From assembly GCA_031367345.1 (NCBI GenBank), contig JANLPR010000127.1, positions 1 through 43,448 on the forward strand: DNA of 43,448 nucleotides, given 5' to 3'. This document shows positions 8,561-18,646 of this stretch, piece by piece; the stretch's first letter is position 1, and each line of letters opens with the position of its first letter. Source of the stretch: JADKIH01 sp031367345 (GTDB taxonomy: Bacteria > Bacteroidota > Bacteroidia > AKYH767-A > 2013-40CM-41-45). A program made the translations under genes and the position numbers. Under the pieces are notes generated by a model. It worked only from the letters and a program-made list of their open reading frames with translations, made no database searches and was not told the DNA's origin.

Positions 8561-9677
8561 GATTAAATAGTTCGAAAAGTTTTTGCTCTTCTTTTTCCCA
8601 ACACAATTCTAAGGCGGCTGTTTTTAAATTCTCTTTCCACATAGCGAATGAATCGGCATCGTTGATCATTTCATTCATGGTTTTTGCCAAGTCATTTGTT
8701 GAAAGCGATGGAGTAATTTTACCAATAGAATAGCCTTCCACTATTTTCTTTACTTCAACCAGATCAGTTGCAAGCACAGGCAAGCCGGCACGAATGTAAT
8801 CGAATAATTTATTAGGAAGCGAATATTTATAATTCAAATTAGAATCTTTATCGAGAGTAAGGCCAATGTCGGCCATAGCAGTAAAGGCAAGTAATTTTTC
8901 CATTGGCTGTTTAGGAATAAAAAAAACTTTGTCGGTGATCTTTAATTCAGCAACTTTTTTTTGCAATTTTTTTATTACATCACCACCACCAATAAAAAGA
9001 AGAATCCCCTCTTCCACTTTGGATATAGCATCAATTGCTTCTTCCGCACCTCGGTCGATATTAATTCCTGCACCTTGAAAAAGAAATATTTTTTTGTCAG
9101 CGGGAAGTCCAAGATCGGTTCTTTTCCAAATCAGTAAATCTTCTGAGGGTTGAGCGGGTAAATTTCGAATTACTTTTACATCTACTTTATATTTTTCTCT
9201 ATAAATAGATGCGATGGATTCATTAACAGTAAATACAAACTTTAATTTCGGAAAAATGAAACGCTCAATGCTGAGCCAAATGGATCGGATAAACGGTCGA
9301 GAAATTAATTCCGGCACTTCAGTAAAATACTCGTGACTATCGTAAACCAGTTGAGAGCCCTTCAATTTAGAGATGATAAAATTGGGCAATAAAGTATCGA
9401 GATCATTAGATACTAGAACGTCGGCACGGTTAAAAAGAAGGTAAAAGAATAGACGTACGTTGTAAAAAGCATAAAACAACGGACCTTTTTCAAAAGGCAA
9501 AGAAAAACGTTTTACAAAATAGGGCCGATCATTAATAGCCTGAGAATTTTTTAATACTCGTCCTATTAAAGTGACATTCAAACCTTTAGAATGCAGGGAT
9601 AAGGCAGTTCTATGAACTCGTTGATCCGTTACCAGATCGCTGATTACTGAAATAATGACTTTTTTTGAAGAGTTCAT
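8550..9677 (-). CDS. Glycosyltransferase, GT4 family (first gene of pair)
   Basis: 375 residues. The first domain opens with VIISVISDLVTDQRVHRTAL and includes VYDSHEYFTEVPEL, both typical of GT4 enzymes of surface glycan synthesis. The second domain begins around LFQGAGINIDRGAEEAIDAI near residue 200 and includes ILLFIGGGDVIKKL and SLPNKLFDYIRAGLPVLATD near 290, where the Lys/Asp and following Ala-Gly-Leu-Pro fit the sugar-nucleotide pocket. It is cytoplasmic or peripheral to the inner membrane. It is divergent from the DUF6526-like gene, with 86 bases between the starts, and overlaps its downstream partner. Confidence 0.8.
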   Translation of the reverse strand: MNSSKKVIISVISDLVTDQRVHRTALSLHSKGLNVTLIGRVLKNSQAINDRPYFVKRFSLPFEKGPLFYAFYNVRLFFYLLFNRADVLVSNDLDTLLPNFIISKLKGSQLVYDSHEYFTEVPELISRPFIRSIWLSIERFIFPKLKFVFTVNESIASIYREKYKVDVKVIRNLPAQPSEDLLIWKRTDLGLPADKKIFLFQGAGINIDRGAEEAIDAISKVEEGILLFIGGGDVIKKLQKKVAELKITDKVFFIPKQPMEKLLAFTAMADIGLTLDKDSNLNYKYSLPNKLFDYIRAGLPVLATDLVEVKKIVEGYSIGKITPSLSTNDLAKTMNEMINDADSFAMWKENLKTAALELCWEKEEQKLFELFNHVI

Positions 9678-9763
9678 TTAAAAGGCAAGTAAAACAAAAA
9701 ATCAACACCTTACTATTTTGCACAAAAAGTCAAAAAAGAGTAGCTTTGTTAAACAGAAAAAGG

Positions 9764-10198
9764 ATGAAAAAACAGTCATATTCCAACCATAGACGATACG
9801 ATCCGTTTTTTCATATCGTGTTCTCCGCTTTAATATTAGCAATCTTAATTGCTTCAATAGTTAATTTCATCAATTTACTTGATGAACCTGATAGAATTTT
9901 ATCATCTATGATACTTATTGCAATCTCTCTCTTTTGTTGTATTGCTTATTATTTTATCAGAATTTTTGCAGTGAAACTTCAAGACAGGATAATTAGATCA
10001 GAAGAAAATATGCGACACTTTCAATTGACGGGACAACCACTAGATCAAAAGCTTCATATGCATCAGATAATTGCATTACGATTTTCACCTGACAGTGAAT
10101 TTATAGACTTGTGTAAAGAAGCGGTGGAGAATAAACTTACGAGTGAAGAGATAAAAAAAGCGATTTCCAGATGGAAAGGCGACTATCATAGAGTATAA
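9764..10198 (+). CDS. Small membrane protein, DUF6526-like
   Basis: 144 residues when started at the ATG at 9764, which follows an aaaaagg purine run. A longer frame from 9665 would add 33 basic residues that overlap the divergent glycosyltransferase start, so I prefer the shorter form. The protein begins KKQSYSNHRRYDPFFHIVF, as I recall for DUF6526 proteins, then has two membrane helices (about residues 18-36 and 47-66) and a cytoplasmic tail with a charged helix (DLCKEAVENKLTSEEIKKAI). Function unknown. It lies 46 bases before paaA, so it may be read with the paa genes, but nothing links it to that pathway. Confidence 0.7.
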   Translation: MKKQSYSNHRRYDPFFHIVFSALILAILIASIVNFINLLDEPDRILSSMILIAISLFCCIAYYFIRIFAVKLQDRIIRSEENMRHFQLTGQPLDQKLHMHQIIALRFSPDSEFIDLCKEAVENKLTSEEIKKAISRWKGDYHRV

Positions 10199-10244
10199 TA
10201 TCGTTGGCAGAAATTGTCAATGCAAGAATAATAATTCAAAAAAA

Positions 10245-11195
10245 ATGCAAGAGCAGAACGAAAAAGAAAAGGCAATTAAATTTCAGGAACGGATAGATCG
10301 TGGGGAAATAATAGAGGCGAAAGATTGGATGCCTGAGCGTTTCAGAAAGCAATTGATTCGAATTATGAGCCAGCATGCACACTCAGAAATTGTTGGGATG
10401 CTTCCTGAAGGCAACTGGATTACACGTGCACCAAGTTTGCGTCGTAAAACTGTTTTACTTGCAAAAGTTCAAGATGAAGCAGGCCATGGTTTATATATTT
10501 ATAGTGGTGTTGAAACATTAGGCATTAGCAGAGATGAGGTCTTGAATGAATTCCTAACAGGCAAAGCGAAATATTCCAGTATTTTCAACTACCCTACTTT
10601 AACGTGGGCCGACATTGGAGCAATTGGGTGGCTGGTTGATGGAGCGGCAATTATTAATCAGACCGCATTGGCAAAATGTTCGTACGGGCCATATGCAAGA
10701 GCGATGGTAAGAATTTGCAAGGAAGAAAATTTTCATCACAAGCAAGGGTATGAAATTTTAGCAACACTTATGCAGGGGACAGCCGAACAAAAAGCAATGG
10801 CTCAAGACTCTATTAATCGCTTTTGGTGGCCGTCGTTAATGATGTTTGGACCATCAGATAATAACTCGCCTAATAGTGAAGAGTTGATGCGATGGAAAGT
10901 GAAGAAGTATAGTAACGATGAATTACGTCAGCGATTTATAGATAGAACAGTACCGCAAGCAGATAATATCGGACTTACTATACCAGACGTTAAGTTGAAG
11001 TTCAACGAAGAAACAAAACATTATGATTTTGGAGAAATCGATTGGGCAGAATTCAACAATGTAATTACAGGAAAAGGAATTTGTAATAAAGATAGAATGA
11101 AAGCCAGAAGAGATTCGCATGAAAATGGATCGTGGGTGAGAGAAGCGGCAGAGGCTTACGCTAAAAAAAAATCATCTAGTACAATTGCAGCATAA
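10245..11195 (+). CDS. paaA: 1,2-phenylacetyl-CoA epoxidase, catalytic subunit PaaA
   Basis: 316 residues, the usual PaaA length. It is a ferritin-like di-iron oxygenase that inserts one oxygen of O2 into the ring of phenylacetyl-CoA. Metal ligands of the family are visible: Glu in HAHSEIVGMLPEG, the Glu and His in VQDEAGHGLY, and the Glu/His cluster in CKEENFHHKQGYE. It opens a run of four genes in the standard order A-B-C-D. Electrons come from PaaE in known systems; no paaE is present in this window. Confidence 0.95.
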   Translation: MQEQNEKEKAIKFQERIDRGEIIEAKDWMPERFRKQLIRIMSQHAHSEIVGMLPEGNWITRAPSLRRKTVLLAKVQDEAGHGLYIYSGVETLGISRDEVLNEFLTGKAKYSSIFNYPTLTWADIGAIGWLVDGAAIINQTALAKCSYGPYARAMVRICKEENFHHKQGYEILATLMQGTAEQKAMAQDSINRFWWPSLMMFGPSDNNSPNSEELMRWKVKKYSNDELRQRFIDRTVPQADNIGLTIPDVKLKFNEETKHYDFGEIDWAEFNNVITGKGICNKDRMKARRDSHENGSWVREAAEAYAKKKSSSTIAA

Positions 11196-11210
11196 TATAA
11201 AAGTAAAGAA

Positions 11211-11498
11211 ATGAGCGCATCACAATGGCCACTTTGGGAAGTATTTACTCAGAAGCGTGCCGGATTACCGTTTGAACACGCAGGTAGTGTACATGCTCCT
11301 GATAAAGAATTAGCATTGCAAAATGCAAGAGACGTATATACAAGACGAAATGAAGCAACCTGTATATGGGTAGTTCCTACAGAATATATTGTAAGTAGTT
11401 CACCTGAAGACGTAGGTTCATTCTTTGAACCAAGCGATGATAAAATTTATCGTCACCCAAATTTTTATAAAACACCGGGCGTCTCATTTGATCATTAA
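11211..11498 (+). CDS. paaB: 1,2-phenylacetyl-CoA epoxidase subunit PaaB
   Basis: 95 residues. The sequence WPLWEVFTQKRAGLPFEHAG and then GSVHAPDKELALQNARDVYT is diagnostic for PaaB. The family bridges PaaAC dimers and is needed for activity of the epoxidase complex. It starts 15 bases after paaA and ends 22 bases before the paaC start, on the same strand. Confidence 0.95.
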   Translation: MSASQWPLWEVFTQKRAGLPFEHAGSVHAPDKELALQNARDVYTRRNEATCIWVVPTEYIVSSSPEDVGSFFEPSDDKIYRHPNFYKTPGVSFDH

Positions 11499-11520
11499 TA
11501 ACATCAGAACACAAAATAAA

Positions 11521-12282
11521 ATGTCTGCTTTAAATCAACAAATTTTCGAGTACGCCTTAAGAATAGGCGATACAAGTTTGATACTTGGACAACGTCTGGG
11601 TGAATGGTGTGGTCATGGTCCTATATTGGAAGAAGATATTGCATTGACGAACATATCACTTGATCTCATTGGGCAATCGCGTGCATTTTTGACTTATGCC
11701 GGAGAGGTTGAAGGAAAAGGAAGAACAGAAGACGATCTTGCATTTTTCAGAGATGCGAGAGAGTATAAAAACAAACTTCTTGTAGAGCAGCCGAATGGCG
11801 ATTATGCACAAACTATGTTGAGACAATTTTTTGTGAGTGTGTATCAATTTTATTTTTACACTGAGTTGCAAAAAAGTAAAGACGCAACTTTTTCAGCACT
11901 CGCAGAAAAATCATTAAAGGAAGTTAGTTATCATGTTCGACATAGTAGTGAATGGATCATTCGTTTTGGTGCGGGTACACAAGAAAGCAATTTGCGAACA
12001 ATTGTAGCCATTGAGAATTTATGGAGTTTTACAGGCGATCTATTTGAGATTAACGAGACCGATATATCTTTGTTGAATGCTGGAATTGGAGTGAATATGA
12101 AAAAAGTGCAGAACGAATGGGAAAAGAAAATTCGTGAAGTTTTTTCTATAGCAACGTTAGTGTACCCTGAAGATAATTTTATGATAACCGGTAGCATCAA
12201 AGGGATTCACACAGAGTATCTCGGGCATCTATTATCTGAAATGCAAATACTGCCCCGAACCTTTCCGGGAGTAGAATGGTAA
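11521..12282 (+). CDS. paaC: 1,2-phenylacetyl-CoA epoxidase, structural subunit PaaC
   Basis: 253 residues from the ATG at 11521 (MSALNQQIFEYALRIGDTSL). An upstream ATG at 11425 would put 32 extra residues inside paaB and is rejected. The protein is a ferritin-like helical bundle related to PaaA but, as in the family, without a full set of iron ligands; it forms the stable AC core. Recognisable parts are ILGQRLGEWCGHGPILEEDI and SYHVRHSSEWIIRFGAGTQE. Its stop codon overlaps the paaD start region (ATGGTAA), pointing to coupled translation. Confidence 0.95.
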   Translation: MSALNQQIFEYALRIGDTSLILGQRLGEWCGHGPILEEDIALTNISLDLIGQSRAFLTYAGEVEGKGRTEDDLAFFRDAREYKNKLLVEQPNGDYAQTMLRQFFVSVYQFYFYTELQKSKDATFSALAEKSLKEVSYHVRHSSEWIIRFGAGTQESNLRTIVAIENLWSFTGDLFEINETDISLLNAGIGVNMKKVQNEWEKKIREVFSIATLVYPEDNFMITGSIKGIHTEYLGHLLSEMQILPRTFPGVEW

Positions 12283-12776
12283 AAATGAAATCGATCAAAT
12301 TCACCGAAGAAGAAATTTATGATCTGATCGCAACGATACCGGATCCGGAAATTCCAGTTATCACAATTAAAGATCTGGGAATTTTACGTAGCGTTAAAAT
12401 TGAGAATGAAAAAGTAATTGTTTCAATTACGCCAACGTATAGTGGTTGTCCTGCAATGATGGCAATTGAGAAAGACATTAAATCGATTTTGATTCAGGAA
12501 GGGATAGAAACAGTAGAAGTAAAAACTGTTTATTCACCGGTATGGACAACCGATTGGTTAACCGACGAAGCAAAAGAAAAATTGCGAAAGTACGGCATCT
12601 CGCCTCCCGGAAAAACATCAATTGACAAAGGCGATATTCTAGGAGTAAAGATTGCTTGTCCGAGATGTAAGAGTACGAATACAGAAAAAATTTCTCAATT
12701 TGGATCAACAGCATGCAAAGCTCTTTACAAATGCAAAGACTGTCTGGAACCGTTTGATCATTTTAAATGTCATTAG
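12276..12776 (+). CDS. paaD: Phenylacetate pathway metal-cluster assembly protein PaaD
   Basis: 166 residues. The N-terminal MIP18/DUF59 domain has PDPEIPVITIKDLGILRSV (residues 22-40) and the conserved Cys58 in YSGCPAM. The C-terminal part has a zinc-ribbon or cluster site with Cys128, Cys131, Cys153 and Cys156, ending FDHFKCH. PaaD is thought to help mature the redox centres of the epoxidase system. The start at 12276 overlaps the paaC stop; an ATG at 12285 (MKSIKF) is a close alternative. The gene ends 9 bases before the convergent paaG. Confidence 0.9.
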   Translation: MVKMKSIKFTEEEIYDLIATIPDPEIPVITIKDLGILRSVKIENEKVIVSITPTYSGCPAMMAIEKDIKSILIQEGIETVEVKTVYSPVWTTDWLTDEAKEKLRKYGISPPGKTSIDKGDILGVKIACPRCKSTNTEKISQFGSTACKALYKCKDCLEPFDHFKCH

Positions 12777-12785
12777 TAAATCAGA

Positions 12786-13559
12786 TCATTTCCCAATAAA
12801 ATTTGGTTTTCTTTTTTCGAGAAATGCATTTACACCTTCTTTATAATCGTGAGATCTTCCTGCTTCCGCTTGTTCAATTTGTTCTTGATGCAATTGCTCT
12901 TCTAAATTATTATTAGCTGATTGATTCAACAATCGCTTTGTTAAACCTAATCCTTTTGTTGGCAAAGCCGCGAGAGTTGATGCAGTTTGAAGCGCAAGAG
13001 TAATGAGCTCATCATCGGCAACAACTTTGTAGATCATACCCATTTGAGCAGCTTGCTCGGCAGATACCTTCTCCCCTAGCATCATTAAAGCAGAGGCACG
13101 TTGTAATCCGATTAAACGAGGCAAAGTAAAAGTGCCTCCGCTATCAGGTACTAATCCGATTTTGCTAAAAGCTTGAATGAAACTGGCTGATTGGGCAGCA
13201 AAAGTTATATCACATGCAAAAGCGATATTGGCACCGGCACCGGCAGCCACACCATTCACGGCGCATACAATTGGTTTTTCGATTGTGCGCAAAAGTAAAA
13301 TGATAGGATTATAATGCTCGGCTACTATTTTTTGGATACCTGGTCCACTTTCATCGATGGCTTCCGAAAGATCTTGTCCGGCACAAAAAGCTTTTCCTTC
13401 GCCGGTGATTAAAATAGCACGAACACGATCATCGCTTTGAGCACTTTTTAAATGCTCTTGAAAAAGTAAAGCCATTTCTCTATTGAAGCTATTAAATTTA
13501 TCGGGGCGGTTAAGTACGATGGTAGCAACATTACCGGAGAGAGAATAAGTAACAAACAT
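12786..13559 (-). CDS. paaG: Phenylacetate ring isomerase PaaG (crotonase family)
   Basis: 257 residues. It belongs to the crotonase fold, with oxyanion-hole segments AFCAGQDL (57-64) and GVAAGAGAN (103-111) and the Asp139 of GLVPDSGGT. The C-terminus (AGRSHDYKEGVNAFLEKRKP) and the segment EHYNP match what I recall of E. coli PaaG, which turns the ring epoxide of phenylacetyl-CoA into the seven-membered oxepin-CoA. Placement next to paaABCD, convergent to it, supports this over a general enoyl-CoA hydratase. No other paa genes (paaE, paaK, paaZ, paaH, paaJ) are in the window. Confidence 0.9.
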   Translation of the reverse strand: MFVTYSLSGNVATIVLNRPDKFNSFNREMALLFQEHLKSAQSDDRVRAILITGEGKAFCAGQDLSEAIDESGPGIQKIVAEHYNPIILLLRTIEKPIVCAVNGVAAGAGANIAFACDITFAAQSASFIQAFSKIGLVPDSGGTFTLPRLIGLQRASALMMLGEKVSAEQAAQMGMIYKVVADDELITLALQTASTLAALPTKGLGLTKRLLNQSANNNLEEQLHQEQIEQAEAGRSHDYKEGVNAFLEKRKPNFIGK

Positions 13560-13700
13560 TGAAGCGAGGAATTTAATGTGATAATTATTAATTGATAAAA
13601 TTAGCTATTCCAAACAGATATTTTCTTTCTACAGAAAAATTATTAACCATTAAAGGATGCAGAAGAAATAGTAATGTAAAAATAATTTGCGAGTACAAAT

Positions 13701-13731
13701 AAAAAAGTCCCGACTATTTACAGTCGAGACT
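13701..13731 (-). terminator. Rho-independent terminator after the HU gene
   Basis: Arms agtcccgact (13706-13715) and agtcgagact (13722-13731) pair with one mismatch around a 6-base loop. Read on the minus strand the hairpin is followed by a T run (13701-13706). It lies 22 bases past the HU stop codon. Confidence 0.75.
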
Positions 13732-13752
13732 CTACATTTTGTTTGAGACTGA

Positions 13753-14025
13753 TTACTTTACTTTAGCAGAAAGTTCAGCACCCGCTTTAAATTTCGCTAC
13801 ACGTTTCGCAGCAATTTTAATCGGTTTACCTGTTTGAGGGTTACGACCGTTACGAGCAGAACGTTTAGCAACAGTAAAAGTTCCGAAACCGATCAGCGCA
13901 ACGCGCTCTCCTTTTTTCAGAGTCTTAGATGTTACATTCATAAATGCCTTTAAAGCACGCGACGCATCAGCCTTCGTAATTTTCGCTTCAGATGCCATTG
14001 CATCAACTAATTCAGCTTTGTTCAT
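13753..14025 (-). CDS. hup: DNA-binding protein HU
   Basis: 90 residues, the standard HU length. MNKAELVDAMASEAKITKAD forms the helical dimer part, and GFGTFTVAKRSARNGRNPQT with the following GKPIKIAAK forms the beta arms; the RNGRNPQTG segment is the DNA-bending tip. HU is a histone-like protein that binds and bends DNA without strong sequence preference. The gene is single, divergent from dnaX, with its own promoter candidate and terminator. IHF is less likely, since HU is the usual form when a single short gene of this type lies alone in Bacteroidota. Confidence 0.9.
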   Translation of the reverse strand: MNKAELVDAMASEAKITKADASRALKAFMNVTSKTLKKGERVALIGFGTFTVAKRSARNGRNPQTGKPIKIAAKRVAKFKAGAELSAKVK

Positions 14026-14363
14026 TGTACGCTAGTTTTAGGGATTAAATTTCAATTAGTGATTGATGAGTTAAAAGTAATTTGATAAGTAGTGTTTACC
14101 AAAATTTTAAGGTCAATATGTTCATAAAAACCTTGTATTGTTGAAAACTTAACCTTCTCTTGATAAAAAAATTCGCTGAATGCTAACAGATTAAATTGGA
14201 ATGAGAAAAATTGAAAAAATATTTTTTAACACTATGATCAAAAATGAAGAAGACGAGAAAGCTATCCAAAGTTGAATTTTTCTACCGTTTAAAATCGACT
14301 TTGCCACTGTGAACGAGTGTAATTTTCGTATATTGGCGCTCCTAGAAACCCGTAGAATACAGT
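14026..14363. other. Divergent intergenic region between hup and dnaX
   Basis: 338 bases without a gene. It holds a hup promoter candidate at 14072-14103 and, for dnaX, a weaker match TTTG (14300-14303), 16 bases, TAATTTTC (14320-14327). The middle part (14110-14290) is AT-rich and shows nothing else clear. Confidence 0.5.
14072..14103 (-). promoter_or_regulatory. Promoter candidate for hup
   Basis: On the minus strand TTTG (14100-14103) is followed after 20 bases by TACTTTTA (14072-14079), one base off the TAnnTTTG consensus. This would give a leader of about 40 bases before the HU start. Confidence 0.45.
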
Positions 14364-16157
14364 ATGGAAAATTTTGTTGTCAGTGCTAGAAAATATCGTC
14401 CGGTAACCTTTAGTACAGTTGTCGGCCAACCCAATATAACAAACACTCTTAAGAATGCGATCCGCAGCAATCACTTGGCGCAAGCATTTCTTTTTACCGG
14501 TCCTAGAGGAGTCGGAAAAACAACTACAGCCAGGATACTAGCAAAGACGATCAATTGTCAGAATATCACTGAAGAAATAGAAGCCTGTAATGTTTGTGAA
14601 ATGTGTCAAGCCTTTAATGAAGGACATTCATTGAACATTTACGAATTAGATGCAGCAAGTAATAATTCAGTAGACGACATTAGAGCACTAGTTGATCAAG
14701 TACGCTATACGCCTCAAATGGGGAAATACAAAGTGTATATCATCGATGAGGTTCACATGTTGTCAGCGTCGGCCTTCAATGCTTTTTTAAAAACATTAGA
14801 AGAACCACCTTCTTATGCTATTTTCATTCTTGCTACCACAGAAAAACATAAAATCATACCAACAATATTGTCGCGTTGCCAGATTTTTGATTTCAGTCGG
14901 ATCTCAGTTGAAAATATTGTAACCCATTTGCAGCATGTTGCCAATAGTGAAGGAATAATTGCTGAAGAAGACGGTCTGCATATAATTGCACAAAAAGCAG
15001 ATGGTGCACTGCGAGATTCATTGAGTATTTTCGATCAACTTGTTTCATTTGCCGGCAATACAGTTACCTATAAAGATGTAATTGCCAATTTGAATATATT
15101 GGATTACGACTATTACTTTCGAGTAACAGACGATCTGCATGCAGGTAATATCCCTAATGTACTTGTAACCTTCAATGATATTTTGAGCAAAGGATTCGAT
15201 GGACATAATTTCATTAATGGGTTAGCATCGCATTTCCGAGATCTATTGGTTTGCAAAGATGCAGCAACATTGCCGCTACTAGAAGTGAGTCCGAATGTAA
15301 AAGAGAAATACAGAGTACAATCAGTTACTTGCGGCGGAGAATGGCTTTTAAGCTTATTAGAGTTAGCCGGAAAGGCAGATTATCAATATCGAGCTGCAAA
15401 GAACCAACGGCTACACATCGAACTTACATTAATGAAAATGTGTGTTGGTATTTCCGCTTCTCCCTCTGCAGAAGGGATTAAAAAAAAAATTGAACTACCC
15501 ATTAATTCAATAATTCAAACACCTTCACCAGTTAATTCCAATGACAATCCTTCAGCTCAAACGACGGGAGTTTCGAATGAAACAGGAGTAAAAGAGCCTG
15601 TAGCTGATTTATCTAAAAATGGTGAAACCACTACAGCACCAAAAGTTAGCGCAAGCATTCCTCAAAATCCTGTACGACCAGCTTCACCGATTTATAAAAA
15701 ATCCATTTCGATTAATGAAAAACTGAATGGAAATAAAGATAAAAATCTAAGTGTTGATTTAGAAGAAACAGCAGTAGAAATTGCGACACAATTTGATCAG
15801 AACCTACTTGAGAATAAATGGTCGAAATACATTTATAAGTTAGAAACTTTAGGTCGTATGTCATTAGTTGCAGCGATGAAAAAGCGGAAGCCGATTATCA
15901 CTAATGAAATTGAGTTGACTTTTACTGTAGATACAGCAGCGGCAGAAAAAGATTTGAATCAAGAGAAACTAGAATTACTTGGATTTTTAAGAAAGGAATT
16001 GTCGAATACCAAAATCACATTGACCATTGCCATTGGGATAAATGATTCAAGTGCTGATGTCCCCTATACACCATCCGAAAAATTTAAAAAGCTAGCCGAA
16101 ATTAATCCGGCGATGAATGAGCTCAAGAGCCAATTTGATTTGGAGATTGAGTACTAA
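14364..16157 (+). CDS. dnaX: DNA polymerase III subunit gamma/tau
   Basis: 597 residues. The AAA+ clamp-loader part has Walker A GPRGVGKTT (46-54), a zinc site with Cys65, Cys75, Cys78 and Cys81, Walker B VYIIDEVHML (124-133) and the sensor/arginine segment ATTEKHKIIPTILSRCQIFD. It loads the sliding clamp and organises the replication fork. A linker rich in Pro, Ser and Thr (about 370-460) leads to a C-terminal tau-type domain. No obvious slippery A run for programmed frameshift was identified with confidence (a run of A lies at 15480-15489, in frame). The gene stands alone, 402 bases before gyrB. Confidence 0.95.
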   Translation: MENFVVSARKYRPVTFSTVVGQPNITNTLKNAIRSNHLAQAFLFTGPRGVGKTTTARILAKTINCQNITEEIEACNVCEMCQAFNEGHSLNIYELDAASNNSVDDIRALVDQVRYTPQMGKYKVYIIDEVHMLSASAFNAFLKTLEEPPSYAIFILATTEKHKIIPTILSRCQIFDFSRISVENIVTHLQHVANSEGIIAEEDGLHIIAQKADGALRDSLSIFDQLVSFAGNTVTYKDVIANLNILDYDYYFRVTDDLHAGNIPNVLVTFNDILSKGFDGHNFINGLASHFRDLLVCKDAATLPLLEVSPNVKEKYRVQSVTCGGEWLLSLLELAGKADYQYRAAKNQRLHIELTLMKMCVGISASPSAEGIKKKIELPINSIIQTPSPVNSNDNPSAQTTGVSNETGVKEPVADLSKNGETTTAPKVSASIPQNPVRPASPIYKKSISINEKLNGNKDKNLSVDLEETAVEIATQFDQNLLENKWSKYIYKLETLGRMSLVAAMKKRKPIITNEIELTFTVDTAAAEKDLNQEKLELLGFLRKELSNTKITLTIAIGINDSSADVPYTPSEKFKKLAEINPAMNELKSQFDLEIEY

Positions 16158-16558
16158 TCGGCAAGATGATGCTTAAAATAACACACAACTTTTTTATGAA
16201 GTTGATAAATAATCAACGTATAAAAATTAGTTGAGCCTCTACTCTCAACAGACAAAAAAATGGCAGTTGACAAACAAGGCTATTTTTCGGCTTTTTTCAT
16301 AGATAAAACGATCATTTTGCCACTTCGGTTTTGAACTCAAATAATGTAGCAAATTTGGCCTCGAATTGCTAATTGACCATACATTTTACGAACACAAAAA
16401 AGGGAATAAATCTTCCAACAATTCAGTCATTTTACTTGGTAAGTAGGTGCCTATTTTGTAGATTTACAAACCTTGTGAAAGCCACAAAGAGCGTGTCTTT
16501 TGCAAAAATTTTAGTGAATAATAAGTACAATTATTCCGGGGGAAAAAGAGTTTAAAAA
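16158..16558. other. Intergenic region between dnaX and gyrB
   Basis: 401 bases. A 60-codon open frame at 16373-16555 has no family resemblance and overlaps the gyrB promoter candidate, so I do not call it. Short inverted repeats (caactt/aagttg near 16188-16206 and gttgag/ctcaac near 16232-16251) lack T runs and are weak as terminators for dnaX. Confidence 0.5.
16436..16466 (+). promoter_or_regulatory. Promoter candidate for gyrB
   Basis: TTG (16436-16438), 20 bases, then TAGATTTA (16459-16466), one mismatch from TAnnTTTG. The transcript would have a leader of about 85 bases. Confidence 0.45.
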
Positions 16559-18565
<2,007 letters not shown>

Positions 18566-18580
18566 CATATTATAAAATTA

Positions 18581-18617
18581 AAAAAGGCCGGGAACTAATT
18601 ACATTCCCGGCCTTTTT
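18581..18617. terminator. Bidirectional terminator between gyrB and the M20 gene
   Basis: A perfect 13-base inverted repeat, aaaaaggccggga (18581-18593) and tcccggccttttt (18605-18617), with an 11-base loop. A/T runs at both outer ends let it work for gyrB and for the convergent amidohydrolase gene. Confidence 0.88.
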
Positions 18618-18646
18618 ATATAGACATGTTTGTATAAAATATTCTA

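Noticed and set aside
9665..9763. Longer N-terminus of the DUF6526-like gene
   Set aside because: It overlaps the divergent glycosyltransferase start, is rich in Lys and Arg without any domain, and the ATG at 9764 has a purine-rich site before it.
11425..11520. Upstream ATG extending paaC
   Set aside because: The extension lies inside paaB in another frame and does not resemble PaaC; the ATG at 11521 matches the usual N-terminus.
15480..15489. Programmed frameshift site in dnaX
   Set aside because: A run of A is present, but no stem or stimulatory signal was identified and the full-length tau frame is open throughout, so I make no claim.
16188..16251. Terminator for dnaX
   Set aside because: The two short inverted repeats are 6 bases or less and lack a T run.
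16373..16555. Short open frame before gyrB
   Set aside because: It has no family resemblance, no start signal, and overlaps the gyrB promoter candidate.
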